This document shows positions 1 to 11,197 of a stretch of 64,000 nt of DNA, in pieces (position 1 is the first letter of the stretch; each line of letters starts with the position of its first letter). The translations under genes and the position numbers were made by a program. Origin of the DNA: Akebia trifoliata (Eukaryota > Streptophyta > Magnoliopsida > Ranunculales > Lardizabalaceae). The stretch covers positions 11,948,139 through 12,012,138 of the forward strand of contig CM030717.1 of the NCBI GenBank assembly GCA_017979445.1, read 5' to 3'. The notes beneath the pieces are model-generated. The model made no database searches. It saw only the letters and a program-made list of their open reading frames with translations, and was not told the origin of the DNA.

Positions 1-2019
1 ATGGGTGATATTAATGTTACCTCCCTCCAAAATCCAAAAACATAAGTCATGGTGTCAAAATCTATCAGGATCCAGGACTAGATCTAGAGGAAGGCACTGA
101 TATGGTCGAATGGTAAAATTTCTCTTTGTCAAGGAAAAGATTTGAATAGTCAAAAAATCTCACCAGAGAGTCCAAACCTCTACTTATTACATAAAATATG
201 GAATTTTTAACTTGATATAACCAAAAATCAAATCAAAATTGAAAATGAAATAAAAAATGTTAATGATAGGTTTTCAAACCAATGGCTCTAACAAATAGAA
301 TTGTAACAATCACAACAACAATCCAACAATAATCCTAAATGCAATAGGTGTGATAGTGGCAAAACTCAAACTTCATCTTCACCTTCTTAAAGAAGATGGA
401 GTTAAAGAGTTTTACATTTTCAATCGAACGGTGTAAATGCATCCAATCCAACGGTGTAGATACGTCAAGTAAAGGAAGGGCATTTTGATAATTTAAATTT
501 TATAAGGGTAATTTCAATACTCAGACTTTAAACTGTCAATTAAACATATGTTGTTAACTAATAGACCAAGTCAACAAAAGTTTAGGACGGAGGACCTCAT
601 CTCACATTTCGTGCGATGTATCACTAATTTCATCAATTTTATAAGGGGGTAATACTAAAATACTAAATTTTATTTTGCCTGAACCTTAGTAAAAATATTT
701 ATATTATTATATAAGACAATTATAAATATAACACATTTGTTCAATGCCTGAGATTTGATTTACTGTATTACATTTCATTAATCATATCTTCTTCGACACC
801 CAATAGATATCAATCAGTCCAGGAGCTCATAATCCCCACCATCCCCTTAGCTCTGAGCCTCTAACCATATCAAATTGAGTGCTTGGATGCCTTAATTCCG
901 ACCCTCAGCAAAGAGCAGCTAAACATTACGCTGAATCGCAAAATGCAGTAAATTAAAGATCTTTGTTCGTGTCGTGCGCACATGTGCATGCTTATTGTGT
1001 TGATTGCGCACGAGTGCTACTATTAATCTTATGGCCATCTTGATTAACCATTTGATAAGAATCAATTTGTTTGCCCCATGAAGTGCGAGTTTTTCGGGGG
1101 ACAAAATGTGTTTAATATTTTTGTACTTATGAAATTGGTCGCAACTCCCCCACCACCCCTCTTATCATGGGTGAGACTAATCCTATGATCACACACACAT
1201 ACAGCCCCCTCGAAAAGTCCTACGTGCAACTGATGAGGGTGGCCCCAAAGAATTCATTGCTTCGTGGGGTTTCGACCACTTGACATACTACTCTTCATGA
1301 GAAGCTTATCAAGGCTCGGCCTGCCACTTGGCCCATCCCCTTGGGGTTGGTCACAACTAAACTTAATATAGATTTTCCAAACTAGACCAGTAAGGATTTT
1401 CTGGATCAATTGATTTGGTTTGTAGCCGATCCAAAGTGCTTGTCCAACATTATAATGGTCAACATTGATCATCTCAAGTTCACCAAAGCTATGGCAAGTA
1501 AACAATAGGCCAGCCTGACCAATCCACTATAGCAGAAGTATGATGCATCACAACCATTCAATATAAGGCCTTATCCTATGGGATCAACCACGTAAGGAAA
1601 GACACAAACATTCATGGGTTGCATTGTGGATTTCTTATACGTAATCATAGATCAAGCCCAATCAGGGCTTGGACCTGGATTAGAAAAAAGATTGAATTTA
1701 AGTCAGTAATCAACGAGGAGACGAATAATAAAATCTAATATTTGGAGATCTTATCAAGATCTCTGTCACAAAAGCCTTCATGGTGTCTACCGTGAACTCT
1801 GGTTCTTCAGGTCAAGAAAATCCATGAACTTTCAGATTGTCGATCGAGTTCAAATCGTGTTAGAATGAGTTTAACACTAAAGATTTAGGAAAACCTCATC
1901 TTTTTGTCTCTCTACTTGAAAACTCGTATCAATCATTCAACACCCAAAAGGTTTTGTCAAAGCATATAAGGAAAAACATTTCAGAATCCTTCAAAATTTA
2001 ATAAATAGAATACTTATTT
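1..2019. other. Intergenic sequence, no gene recognised
   Basis: AT-rich sequence without a recognisable coding exon on either strand. The longest open frames are short, lack family motifs and are not supported by splice or codon context. The stretch at about 1120-1260 is more C-rich (runs of CCCC and ACAC) and could be the end of an old retroelement, but I could not identify one. The last 40 bases (about 1980-2019) would be the 3' UTR of the minus-strand DPMS2 gene. Confidence 0.6.
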
Positions 2020-2351
2020 TCAAGCCTTTTTCTTTTTCGATTTGAGCTTCACAAACCCAATGAAGACGCATAATAGGCATAGAATGGTCACACCAGCAAA
2101 AACAGGTATCAAAATAGCAAACTCTTGAGGTAAGAAGTATTTGTGGATGAAGTGATCTGTGTCCACAAATGGCTGTAAAAGGATGAAAAGTACAAGTAAA
2201 TAGAAGTTATTGATGAATCACATGGAAACCCAAATTGAACAACAATGAGAGGGAAACAAACCAGGATGACGACCCAAAAAGTATAGTAAGTGAATATGGA
2301 TAAGCTTATGACAGATAATAGAAACCCAACTGCCTTGTCCGCCAATTCCAT
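2020..2351 (-). CDS. DPMS2: DPMS2: regulatory membrane subunit of dolichol-phosphate-mannose synthase (2 exons)
   Basis: Two minus-strand exons join into an 80-residue protein, the usual length for plant DPM2. Exon 1 (2351-2262) encodes residues 1-30, MELADKAVGFLL to the first membrane helix ending FWVVIL. Intron 2261-2173 (89 bp) starts GTTTG and ends TTTACAG. Exon 2 (2172-2020) encodes residues 31-80, from PFVDTDHFIHKYFLP through a second membrane helix (about residues 49-70) to a basic KLKSKKKKA tail and a TGA stop. The family's known role is to stabilise and localise the DPM1 catalytic subunit in the ER membrane, with DPM3. The synthase makes dolichol-phosphate-mannose for N-glycan, GPI-anchor and O-mannose synthesis. 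The lysine tail fits a C-terminal ER-retention signal (inference). The first ATG is the only sensible start. The frame is intact, so I expect a working gene. A leader intron is possible, since TTTATGATCAG lies just upstream of the ATG on the minus strand. Confidence 0.93.
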
Positions 2352-2964
2352 CGTGATATATTTATAACGTTAGCTGATCATAAACCAAAAAACTATAAAC
2401 ATCAGTATCTTCATATAAGTTTCTTGAAAGAAAAACCAAAACATTCATAAAATTGAAATTTGATCTTGTATACACAGCATACTCCTAGAAATATAGGCTT
2501 ATACATAACACTTCGAAAAAGTTAGGCATCACCCTGAAGTCATATGGAGTCCAAAAGATCCCTTCACTAAAATAGAATAAATTTGGAGCTGAGTTCTGTC
2601 AACTCAATCCCACGTCCAAGCAGTTTACGTTTCCTTGAATATCAACACCTCTACCTTGTGTAAACTACTTGACCAAGTTATTCATAAACTTCTGATGCAC
2701 GGTTCTTCCCCTGAAGATGATGAAAAAATTGATCTCGGAAGAGAGGAAAGCGAGGGCGGCTTCAGGGGTTTCTGCCTTGTTATCAAAAAGGGGAGTTGGG
2801 GTTTAGCAAATTCCCTCCTTGGACGAGCACAGGGCTTAGTCAAGTAGAACCGGGTTGCGCTGTTTGATGCTCCAATTGAAAACAAATCCGTAGGGCCATA
2901 CCAATACGATAGAATGTGTTAGAAAGGTCAATCCCACCCCTATGACACCAAAAATACCAGTCCT
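2352..2964. other. Region between DPMS2 and the mitochondrial insert; DPMS2 promoter side
   Basis: This should hold the 5' UTR and promoter of DPMS2, read on the minus strand. No TATA box can be fixed because the leader may contain an intron. The part from about 2680 is less AT-rich than its surroundings and runs without a visible join into the nad1 fragment at 2965. It may belong to the same organellar insert, but I could not match it to a named mitochondrial gene. Confidence 0.4.
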
Positions 2965-3540
2965 CTATATTTGAAATATGCCTCTCTGGGAGCATTACGA
3001 TTTGTAACTCAAATGGTCCCTTATGAAGTCTCTATTGGTCTTATTATTATTGTGCGCCTTGTGAGTGCGTTTGGATCCGCGAAGGCAATCACTCGGATTG
3101 CTCTGCTTCCCAAAGAGAAAACAGAGACTTGTTCTTGCCGAGCGGAGCCAGTTGAGTTGTCCAACCAAGAAAGACCTGGGATGCACTGTTTCGATATAGT
3201 ATGGTACATTGAATACCAACCCAATCTTGGTGAAGAAAAAAAAACATAAAGCAACTACATCAACAATCCCTATTTCTGAAGTGAACTCTAGTCGCTCTCG
3301 CTCCGCTTATATACTTGCAAAGGACTATAAATAACGTTACTTGGAATTAGGAGTCTTGGCTTATGTGTTTGAGTTTGAGCTAGAAGACGAGTCGAAGAAG
3401 TCAAAGGAGCAGGAAGAGGCATAATAGCCATCAATCGGAAGCAATGAAGAAATAGGAGAGCTGTTCAGTTCTAATCTCTCTACCCACTCCGATAGAGTTC
3501 TAATTGAGAATCACTGAATAGAAACCACATCCCTCGCATG
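2965..3540 (+). pseudogene. nad1: Nuclear insert of mitochondrial DNA: nad1 second exon and start of its group II intron
   Basis: At 2971-3051 the plus strand reads [26 protein letters not shown]. This is the end of the plant mitochondrial nad1 exon usually called exon B (NADH dehydrogenase subunit 1, complex I). The exon ends at 3051 and the next bases, GTGCG at 3052-3056, are the conserved 5' end of a group II intron. The sequence continues as intron-like, moderately GC-rich DNA to roughly 3240 and possibly 3540. The exon carries substitutions against the conserved plant protein (for example FVT in place of the usual SAA), as expected for a non-functional nuclear copy. The whole of nad1 is not present. 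Both ends of the insert are uncertain; the exon-intron junction is the firm part. Confidence 0.8.
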
Positions 3541-3604
3541 ATGAACCTTTTTCAGGTTTAGCTTATACTCCAACATAGAAATTTGATTCGTTGTATTCAA
3601 ACAA

Positions 3605-4583
3605 AAAATGCCTACCATGTTATCCCAAAGATTTGGGGTTGACTAAATGAATCATGTTACTTCATTCAATTCTGTCTAGAGCCAAGACTTCTACTATTGA
3701 AAGTGAGTCCATATAAGCTTTCACTATCTCAATCCACATTCTCTTGGGCCTTCACTTTAACTTGTATATTCTTTTAAATGGGTCCATAATCAGCCTTTGT
3801 TGAATGTGCTCAAACCATCACAATTGACTTTCTATTAGTTCAAGTCTATTGTAGCTACTCTTACATTTTGTCAGATGCTTTCAATTCTAATTTTATCTTT
3901 CCAATTACCCATCTCAACATCCTCATCTATGACATGCTCAATCTATTAACATGATGCCTCTTGACCACCTCTCTATAATGCATAGCTGGTCTTACTGTCA
4001 TTTTATAGAGTTTTATTTTTAATTTAATTTGTATGCACTCCAAAAGTGAACCTCACTTTAAACATTCAACTTTTATTCTATAGGCAACATCTTCCTAAAT
4101 CTCTCAATCCTTATGTATAGTAAACTCAAAGTAACGAAAATGGTTACTTCAAGGTATTTATAGACCATTGTTTTTACTAGACATTCATCTTCATGGAAAT
4201 AGATACTAAATTTACACTCCACATAGTTGATCTTGGTTCTACTTACTTTAATGACCTTGGACTCTTAACACCCCTCCATTACTCCAATGGTGTTGACTCC
4301 CTCTGGTCTCATCAACTAATACCAGATCATCTGCAAATAACATACCGTAAGCTACAAGCTCTTGAATATGAGCAATTACTTCATCTATAACTAGAGCAAA
4401 AAAAATACAAAACTCAAAGTCAATCCCTGATGGAAACAAACTATAACCAAGAACTTACTTGCCTCCTCTCTATTCACTTCACATTAGCAACCACCTCTTA
4501 TGCATGTCCTTAATTATGTCAATTGTCTAAAACCATATAGAAAATTTTCATCATTTCCCTATAATTTTCTACCAATTGTCTAA
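3605..4583 (-). mobile_element. RTE-type LINE, reverse transcriptase 3' part (degenerate)
   Basis: Read on the minus strand, this stretch carries the FADD box of a LINE reverse transcriptase at 4337-4326, within the string MLFADDLVLVDET. That string is typical of plant RTE-clade elements, and upstream of it lies a VIDE-HIQE stretch also typical of them. Downstream of the box (lower coordinates) the similarity continues in broken frames to about 3605. There the plus strand has the TTTGGGGTTGACTA stretch common at the 3' end of these elements. There is no open frame across the domain, so this is an old dead copy. The rest of its reverse transcriptase lies at 5976-6440. The two parts are separated by a later pair of DNA elements. 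Confidence 0.7.
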
Positions 4584-5297
4584 GGATGTTTGATTGCATA
4601 GAAAGTCATTTTCCATGAAAAAATTGTAGTGGAAAATGGGTAAGGTGAAAAAAAAATATTCATTGTTTAATTGCATCTAGAAAATACCAAGGAAAAATAA
4701 AAACCAGATGAGTAGGAGGAAGAGGAGGGGAGAAAGATAAAAGATAAGAGGTAGAGAGAGAGAACGGAGCAAGGATGAAGGTAAAACAGGCGTGGGGCAA
4801 AGGGAAGAGGATAAAGAAGAAGGAGAGAAAGATAAAGATAGAGGGCAAAGAAAGAGAGAGCAGAGCAAGGATGGAGGTTGAGTAGGGTGAGGCAAAGGGA
4901 AAATGATAAAGAATAAAAGAAAAAGAAGAGAGATCGGGAGGCGACAACGACAAATGTTGTGGGTGGATGAAGAAGAAAAAAATATTAGAAAGAAAGAGAG
5001 GAGGGTGGTTGGCGACGGTGGTGTCGATGGTAATGGTGGTGGTTGGCGGTTGTTGTGGTGGTGGTGGTGATGGTGGTGGGAAGAAGAAGAAGAAGATGAG
5101 GTTAAGGTTTTAAATTGGGGGTGAATTTCCTTTTTTCATGGGGATAAGTGGGAAAATGAAATCCACAATTTATTGGACTTTTGGATGAGGGTGAACTTCC
5201 ATTTTCCATGGAAAGAGAACAATAAAACAATGAAAAATGTGTTTTTTCCATTGAAAATAGAAATCCCACTCATTTTCCATGGGTAATCATACACACC
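4584..5297 (-). mobile_element. Tourist/PIF-Harbinger-like non-autonomous element, left member of an inverted pair
   Basis: The left end reads GGATGTTTGATTGCATAG after the trinucleotide TAA (4581-4583). The right end is an imperfect inverted copy (ending ATCATACACACC) followed by TTA. Terminal GTTTGATTGC and TAA/TTA target duplications are typical of PIF/Harbinger (Tourist) elements. The interior is purine-rich (GA and GGTGGT repeats at about 4690-5100) and is the inverted counterpart of the CT-rich interior of the neighbour at 5302-5975. No transposase is present. Confidence 0.55.
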
Positions 5298-5301
5298 TTA
5301 A

Positions 5302-5975
5302 GGGGATGTTTGATTGCACATGGAAAATATGGTGGAAAATCAATTTCCATGGAAAATGACATTTTTCAAGTGTTTGATTGCACATGGAAATGGAAATTCA
5401 TTTTCCACCCCATTCAAAGAGTCCACTAAATTATGGATTTCACTTTTCCACCCATATGGGTAGGAAAATGAAATCCACCCATATTTTCCATCCTCAATTC
5501 TTCCCTACCACCACCACTACCACTACCACCACCACCATTACACTAACTTCGCCGTCGTTGTCGTCATCACCGTCGTTACCATCGTCGTCGCCGTCGGCTC
5601 CGTCTCCAACCACCTTCTCTCTCTCTTCTTTTTTTTTTTCTTCTTCTCCTTCTTCTCCATCCCTCACCTCCTCCGTCACCACCACCACGACGTTCTCCCC
5701 CCATCTTCCTCACTTACCTCCATCGCCACAGTCGCCGCCGTTGTCGTCGCCACATCTTCCCCCCTCCCTCTTCCTCGTCATCTTCTTCTTCCTCTCCCCC
5801 TCCTCTCATCTTCTTCCTCCTTCTCTTCTTCTTTTTTCTCATATATTCCATGATTTTATCCAAGTAAAATCAAACAATGGAATTTGATTTTCCAACCCTA
5901 CCTATTTTCCACAACTAATTTTCCATGGATTTCAAATTCCATGGAAAGTGACTTTCCATGCAATCAAACATACCC
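5302..5975 (+). mobile_element. Tourist/PIF-Harbinger-like non-autonomous element, right member of an inverted pair
   Basis: It starts GGGGATGTTTGATTGCAC and ends in the complementary CAATCAAACATACCC, flanked on both sides by TAA (5299-5301 and 5976-5978). That is the 3-bp duplication of PIF/Harbinger elements. Subterminal repeats of TTTCCATGGAAA occur at both ends. The middle (5500-5850) is low-complexity CCACCA, GTCGTC and TTCTTC sequence, which gives a long but meaningless open frame. Its outer right end also matches the outer left end of the neighbour at 4584, so the pair could move as one composite element. Confidence 0.6.
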
Positions 5976-6440
5976 TAAATGGAAAGATTGACAAGATGAT
6001 TGATCTATTGTGCATAAAACTAAATTGGTTCTCCAATATATTTGTTTTGTTTTAACCTTTGCTTGATCACTCTTTCCCATAGTTTCATAATGTAACTCAC
6101 AAGTTTAATACCTCAATAGTTGGTATAGCTTTGTGTATCTCCTTTATTCTTATATACAGGGACAATACATTTTCTCTTAACATATTTTTAGTCTTTAAAA
6201 TATTATTGAATATCTTAGTTAGCCCAAGACAATATAAAACTTCACATACATTTCCATATTTCTATCAGAATACCTCTGGTCCTAAAGTTTTACCAATTTT
6301 CATCTTTCTTAGTGGTGATTTCATTTCCAAATTTATAATTTTACGGAAGTATATGTGCTCTTGTATCTCACATATATCTCTTACAAGCCCCAAGACTCTT
6401 TGGTGGTCTCAATTATTTACTTATTTATTTAATTTTTTTT
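5976..6440 (-). mobile_element. RTE-type LINE, reverse transcriptase 5' part (degenerate)
   Basis: On the minus strand this region resembles the fingers/palm part of the same RTE-type reverse transcriptase as at 3605-4583. The plus-strand stretch around 6100-6180 is the reverse complement of the usual VPIYKNKGD and NYRGIKL region. Frames are broken throughout. Position and orientation fit one element split at 4583/5976 by the Tourist-like pair. Confidence 0.6.
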
Positions 6441-7360
6441 TTTTTTAAATAAGCTTTATCATTCCTTTATATCTTCATATATTCCAAGACTCATATTCTA
6501 TTTAATATGCCTAGAATTATCCAAGCATAATTTTTCCCTTTTCTAGTTCGTGGCAACTTGTAGACATCGTTCTTGCATTCTCTAGAGCCCCAACCTACAG
6601 TATAGATCAAAATATGATTATGTTTGGTTTCACTTACCACTCTCATTGCTTTTTTTTTTAAATGTATTTTTATATATATATTTTTTTAATTTTCCTTCGA
6701 ATCTATCAATGAATAAGAATAAAAAAATGTGTTGAGTTAATCCACATCATTAGAGAACACACCATCAATTTCCACTAAGGTGCATGCTAGCAATTGGAAA
6801 CAAGCTATATGCAAATTTAACTTTGGCAAAACCCATGGGGTGACTCCTCAGGGTTCTGAGATCAAGTCTCCCCAATTGCGACTTTACTAATGAGCCAAAG
6901 GAATAAACTGATGTGTGATAAATCATATAGTTTCTCAATATACTTGAGGTCTAGATAAAGAGCATATGTAGGATTGGGCAAAAAAAATTGTCGTATCCTG
7001 CAATCCAAGCATGATATATGGGTAGTGAGCACAACATTGGAACGCACATGGCTTCTAAAGAATATCAATACCCACCATGAATCAAGTCACACCTTGTAGA
7101 TTTCAAAATTTTCAAATCAATACAAATGATCCAATCTTTACTCTTTTCTAGACATCTTGCTACATTTTTCTTCCGAACTCATAAGCCCTAAAAAGATCAA
7201 AAGAATGGCTTCTTGAGGTAACCATAGTTTACAATAAGTTTTTTTGGGGTACATAAATTGTGAGAGGGCTTAAATATTTTAGATTAGTAAGAAAAGAAAT
7301 GTGGATTAAGAATTATTGGCTGTACTAGGCCCCGTTGTGTTCTTATTCAGTGGAACAATC
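6441..7360. other. Intergenic AT-rich sequence
   Basis: No gene found. It opens with a T-run (6430-6446) and a second T-rich run near 6650. The part to about 6600 could still be remnant of the antisense LINE, but motifs are lost. Confidence 0.5.
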
Positions 7361-7600
7361 ACCATGCTTCATCTCAAAACCTTATCATGTTGTATCATAT
7401 CCAAACTAATACATAAGCTTAATGGAAATATCTAAAAATATTGTAGCATTGACTACAATGAGACATCCTTTAGAACATTTTTAACTACATAATCAAACTT
7501 TTTTATAATAAAAAATGTTGATAATTTGTTCTCAATTCATCTAGATCTAACCTGTAGGAACCAAATATCCAAAATATCTAAAAATATTGTAGCATTGACT
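7361..7600 (+). repeat. Copy 1 of a local 215-bp direct repeat flanking the Copia element
   Basis: Sequence from 7361 (ATGCTTCATCTCAAAACC) to about 7566 (TGTAGGAACC) recurs almost unchanged at 11577-11770. A partial copy, its second half only, recurs at 11425-11576. The part GTAGCATTGACTACAATGA occurs again at 7591-7609, next to the inner end of the Copia sequence. The unit has no coding content. Confidence 0.75.
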
Positions 7601-7901
7601 ACAATGATATATCCAATTCATCTACATAAAACAGAAGCTTGTGACTTCTATTAATTTTGCAAGAATTACAAGAAAAGTTTGATAGAAGACGGGAAGATAG
7701 AGAAAAAACATTAGATGAGACTACATGACAAATAATTTTGTGGGATGGGTGACCAAGACGTGAGTGACACAAAGACATGGAGTAAGTGATAGACGAGTGA
7801 ACATGTGGTGGAGTCGATGAGCCCATCGTGACCGGCCAATGATAAACTCCGTCCTTATGTTGTCCTTGGAGAAGAAGGGCCCCCGTTTGACGACCCTTCA
7901 C
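7599..7901 (-). pseudogene. Copia pol fragment: GAG-pre-integrase zinc-binding domain
   Basis: A 100-residue minus-strand frame contains the pre-integrase pattern: an HSRLGHPS block and a CNSCKINRSHKL block, which form the H-x-H-x-C-x-C zinc site before Copia integrase. It ends at the junction with flanking repeat sequence near 7600. The integrase catalytic core that should follow is absent. Confidence 0.8.
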
Positions 7902-7989
7902 CTAAAAGCCAGACTAGAAAAGACAACAACAACATTGTTAGTGTTACATAATTGGAAAACAGAGATAAGATTTTCTATCATTGTTGGAA

Positions 7990-8298
7990 CACAAAGAGTA
8001 TTGGGAAGGACAAGGAGGATGAGGTGGGTAGGTTGAAAGAGCCAATATGAGTGATGACTAAGTCTTTACCATTACCGATGACAATGTCATCAAAACCATC
8101 ATAAGGAGAGTGAAGCAAAAGGTTCGCAAGATCAGTAGTGACATGATGAGAAGCACCCGAGTCTAGGATTCATTCAGATGGTGTTGGAGAAGCCGCTGGA
8201 TGAGTGGCCGTGTAGGTTGGGGACGTGACTGTTGGGCAATGGAAGTCTATGGCACATGCTTGAAAACGGAACAATGTTTTGCAAAGTGACCATGTTGT
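7990..8298 (-). pseudogene. Copia gag CCHC knuckle and protease fragment, frameshifted
   Basis: Minus-strand translation gives a CCHC-like stretch with CEQHGHFAKHC near 8260-8310, then DSGASHHVT around 8140-8166. The latter is the Copia aspartic protease active site (DSG). It is followed by an IGNGKDLVITHIGS stretch typical of this protease family. In-frame stops and frame changes separate it from gag. Confidence 0.75.
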
Positions 8299-9156
8299 TC
8301 ACACAACTGAAGATCGAGATGTCAAGGAGGTGTGCAGCGATCGAGCGGACTGACCGCAAGATTGGTTAAAGGAGCAGGGAAGACCACGTGATGGCTGGGG
8401 CAATGAAGCATGACTCTGTGGATAAGACCGAGTAGCAAGAAAAACCGTGACAGGGGTAGGAGAAGATGAATCTGTTTTGACCGCCAATTGTGCTTCATGG
8501 TTGAGCAATTTCTCATGTAGCTCATCGAAAGAGATGATTGTTTCTCGCGCTTGAATAGTATTAGAAAGTTCTTTATAGTTTTCGTCGAGACCATTAAGAA
8601 TTTTGATGACGAGATCTTCATAATCAACCGAGACGTTCATAAGGGCTAGTGCATCAACGGTGGTTTTGATACATTGCATAAACTCAGTGATTGATTGAGT
8701 GCCTTTGACGGGGTTGGTGAGGCGGCCCTTGAGACCAAGAATGTGACCACAAGTCGGCTTAGCATAGGTGTTGGAAAGAATCGTCCAAGCATCATAGGAC
8801 ATTTTAGCAGTAGCAATGAATAGGATTAGTGATGGTGTGAGAGAACTGATGATGGCGTTGAGCAAGAGTTGGTCTTGACAGATCCACATGAGATAATTGG
8901 GATTGGACGATGAGACACCGTTTTGCATGACGATGGAAGGTGGACATGGCTTTGTTTCATCAATAAACCCGAGCAAATAGTAGCCAATGAGAAGCATTTG
9001 AAATTGGAGCCTCCATGTAGTGTAATTTGTGGATGAAAGTTTTAGAGGTGCTTGTGCCGAAACATTAATGGCAATGAGGTGTGTGGTGTTGTTTAGAGGA
9101 TTAATGATGGTGGCGTGAGAAGTAGTAGATGGCCATGTGGTTGGAGTGGAGGCCAT
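8299..9156 (-). pseudogene. Copia gag (capsid-like) open frame
   Basis: A 285-residue frame starts at a true ATG (9156-9154), about 70 bp after the primer-binding site. Landmarks are LKLSSTNYTTWRLQFQMLL near residue 40 and a YDAWTILSNTYAKPT stretch. They belong to the Copia gag family (UBN2/retrotran_gag type), which forms the particle that packages element RNA. The last 20 or so residues are out of frame, because a frameshift near 8320 separates it from its zinc knuckle. Confidence 0.85.
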
Positions 9157-9224
9157 GACTCAGAAAAAAAATTTGTGGTGGAGGTGTGATCGGCTAGCGT
9201 TAGGGATGAGCAACGTTAGCCTTG

Positions 9225-9238
9225 AGGCTTTGATACCA
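9225..9238 (-). promoter_or_regulatory. Primer-binding site for initiator Met-tRNA
   Basis: Minus-strand TGGTATCAAAGCCT directly follows the LTR end (TTTCTACA). It matches the usual plant tRNA-iMet primer site TGGTATCAGAGCC with one change. Confidence 0.85.
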
Positions 9239-9462
9239 TGTAGAAATATTGAATTTATTGAGATTTCTTAGATAAATATTACAAATACTCCCAATAGGGT
9301 ATTTATAGACATTATATCAACCAACTATCATAATTTAAAAGATTACAAGAATAATCTAAAAGGTCAAGAATAATCTACCAACTATCCTAATTTAGAAAAT
9401 TACAAGAATAATTTAGAAGATCAAGAATAATCTATTAAGAATATTCTGGAGATATCCTATTA
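9239..9462 (-). repeat. Copia 5' LTR, inverted
   Basis: This 224-bp LTR is in minus orientation: it begins TAATAGGATATCTCC at 9462 and ends TTTCTACA at 9239. It contains a TATAAATACCC promoter-like stretch and AT-rich short repeats of AGATTATTCTTG. It is highly similar to the 3' LTR at 11198-11420. Confidence 0.9.
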
Positions 9463-9464
9463 CC

Positions 9465-11152
9465 TTGAACTTGCCCACGGCCTCCAACGATGATTCCTCA
9501 CCGCCGAGCTCTTCCTCTATCTCTCCCATTCCCCCGGTCACTTTCACCTTGCCCAGACCCGTCTCCAATGGCCACCCCATGCTCACCCGCTCAAAAAATA
9601 ACATTCACAAATCGAACCCCAAGTATTGCCTTATCTCTTCCCATCTACCTACTGACATTGACATTGAGCACACAAGTGTAACCCAAGCCCTTACTGATCC
9701 ACAATGGCGCTCTGTTATGTCCACTAAGTTTGATGCTCTTTTTCGGAATGGAATGTGGGATCTTATTCCTTCTAGTGGCTCACATAATATAATTGGTTGT
9801 AAATGGGTGTTTCGAATCAAGCGCAATCCTGATGGATCTATTGGCAAATACAAAGCTCGCCTCGTTGCCAAGGGTTTTCACTGACGACTCAACATTGATT
9901 ATTATGACACTTTCAGCCCGGTTATTAAGCCCACTACTGTTCGTCTTGTTCTAAGTCTGGCACTGTCACACGGCTGGGCTCTTTGGCAACTTGACGTCAA
10001 TAATATTTTCCTCCATAATCATCTTAATGAAGAGGTCTATATGACACAGCCACATAGCTTTATTGATGTCAATTTTCCCTCTTATGTTTGCAAATTCAAA
10101 AAAATCATCTACAATCTTAAGCAAGCGCCTCGAGCATGGTACCAAGAACTTCGTAGCTTTTTGCTCCACTTGGGCTTTGTTCATGCCTAGTTGGACATGT
10201 CTCTTTTTGTGTTCAACCACGATTGTCTTACTGCTTACTTCTTGTTGTATGTTGATGACTTAATTCTTACGGGTAGTGATACTGTTTTTGTTTCTCGCGT
10301 CATTATTCAGTTGGCTGCCAGGTTCTCTATCAAAGACTTGGGGTCGCTATCCTACTTTCTCGGTATCGAAGTTCTCTCACACCAACACTCATGCTTCCTC
10401 TCCCAACGGAAATACATTGTGAACTTACTTGCTCGACATAACATGCTCTTCTCTAAACACCTTTTGTAGTTGGTACTATACTTTCACTTTATGATGGCTC
10501 TCCCCCCACGGATGCCACTTTGTATCGACAGGTTGTTGGGAGTCTTCAGTACCTCTTTGTCACACGCCCGGACATTGCCTTAGTGGTTAATAAACACTCG
10601 CAATTTATGCATGCACCGTCTGAACGTCATTGGGGTGCTGCTAAACGTCTACTCCACTATCTAAACGGTACTCGTGATCTTGGACTTTGCCTTCGCACAA
10701 GCTCCTATCTGTCCCTTCACTGTTTCACCGATGCTGACTAGGCCAGGAACTCTGATGATCGCACATCTACAGGGGCCTATGTTCTCTTTCTTGGTCCTAA
10801 CCCCATCTCCTAGAACTCGAAGAAGCAACGCTCTGTGGCCCGCTTCTCTACTGAAGCTGAATACAAAGCGATTGCCTTTGCTGCATCGGAAGTTCAGTGG
10901 GTTAGGTCTCTACTTGCTGAACTTGGAGTCTCACTTCCCTCGCCGCCGGTTATTTACAGTGATAACATTGGCGCCATGTATCTTTGTGCTAATCCAGTTT
11001 TTCACTCTCGCATGAAGCACATTTCTATTGATTATCATTTTGTCCGGGATCTTTTCAACGCTCTATGCTTCATGTGTCCCATGTTTCTTCAGCTAATCAG
11101 CTTGCTGACGCTCTTACAAAGCCTCTTTCTTGGACTCGACTGCGTGACTTAG
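9465..11152 (+). pseudogene. Copia reverse transcriptase and RNase H, broken
   Basis: From 9465 the plus strand encodes the linker and RT of Copia pol: HPMLTRSKNNIHK, then GCKWVFRIKRNPDGS and YKARLVAKGFH. A TGA at about 9882 interrupts it. The frame resumes with [11 protein letters not shown] and QLDVNN, the YVDD catalytic box at 10248-10259, and FSIKDLGSLSYFLGIEV. After further frame changes come the RPDIA block near 10567, and RNase H with [18 protein letters not shown] near 10850 and [13 protein letters not shown] near 11010. At least four breaks make it non-functional. There is no integrase upstream. Confidence 0.9.
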
Positions 11153-11197
11153 TCTTCAAGATTAGTGTCTCCTCTGAATCACCATCTTGAAGGAGCC

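Noticed and set aside
2682..2885. Minus-strand frame overlapping 2682-2885 as an extra DPMS2 exon or separate gene
   Set aside because: DPMS2 is complete at 80 residues without it, and no family match was seen. It is more likely part of the organellar insert or leader.
5378..5887. 169-codon plus-strand open frame rich in Pro, Ser and Thr
   Set aside because: Pure trinucleotide low complexity inside a Tourist-like element. The opposite strand is open too and there is no domain.
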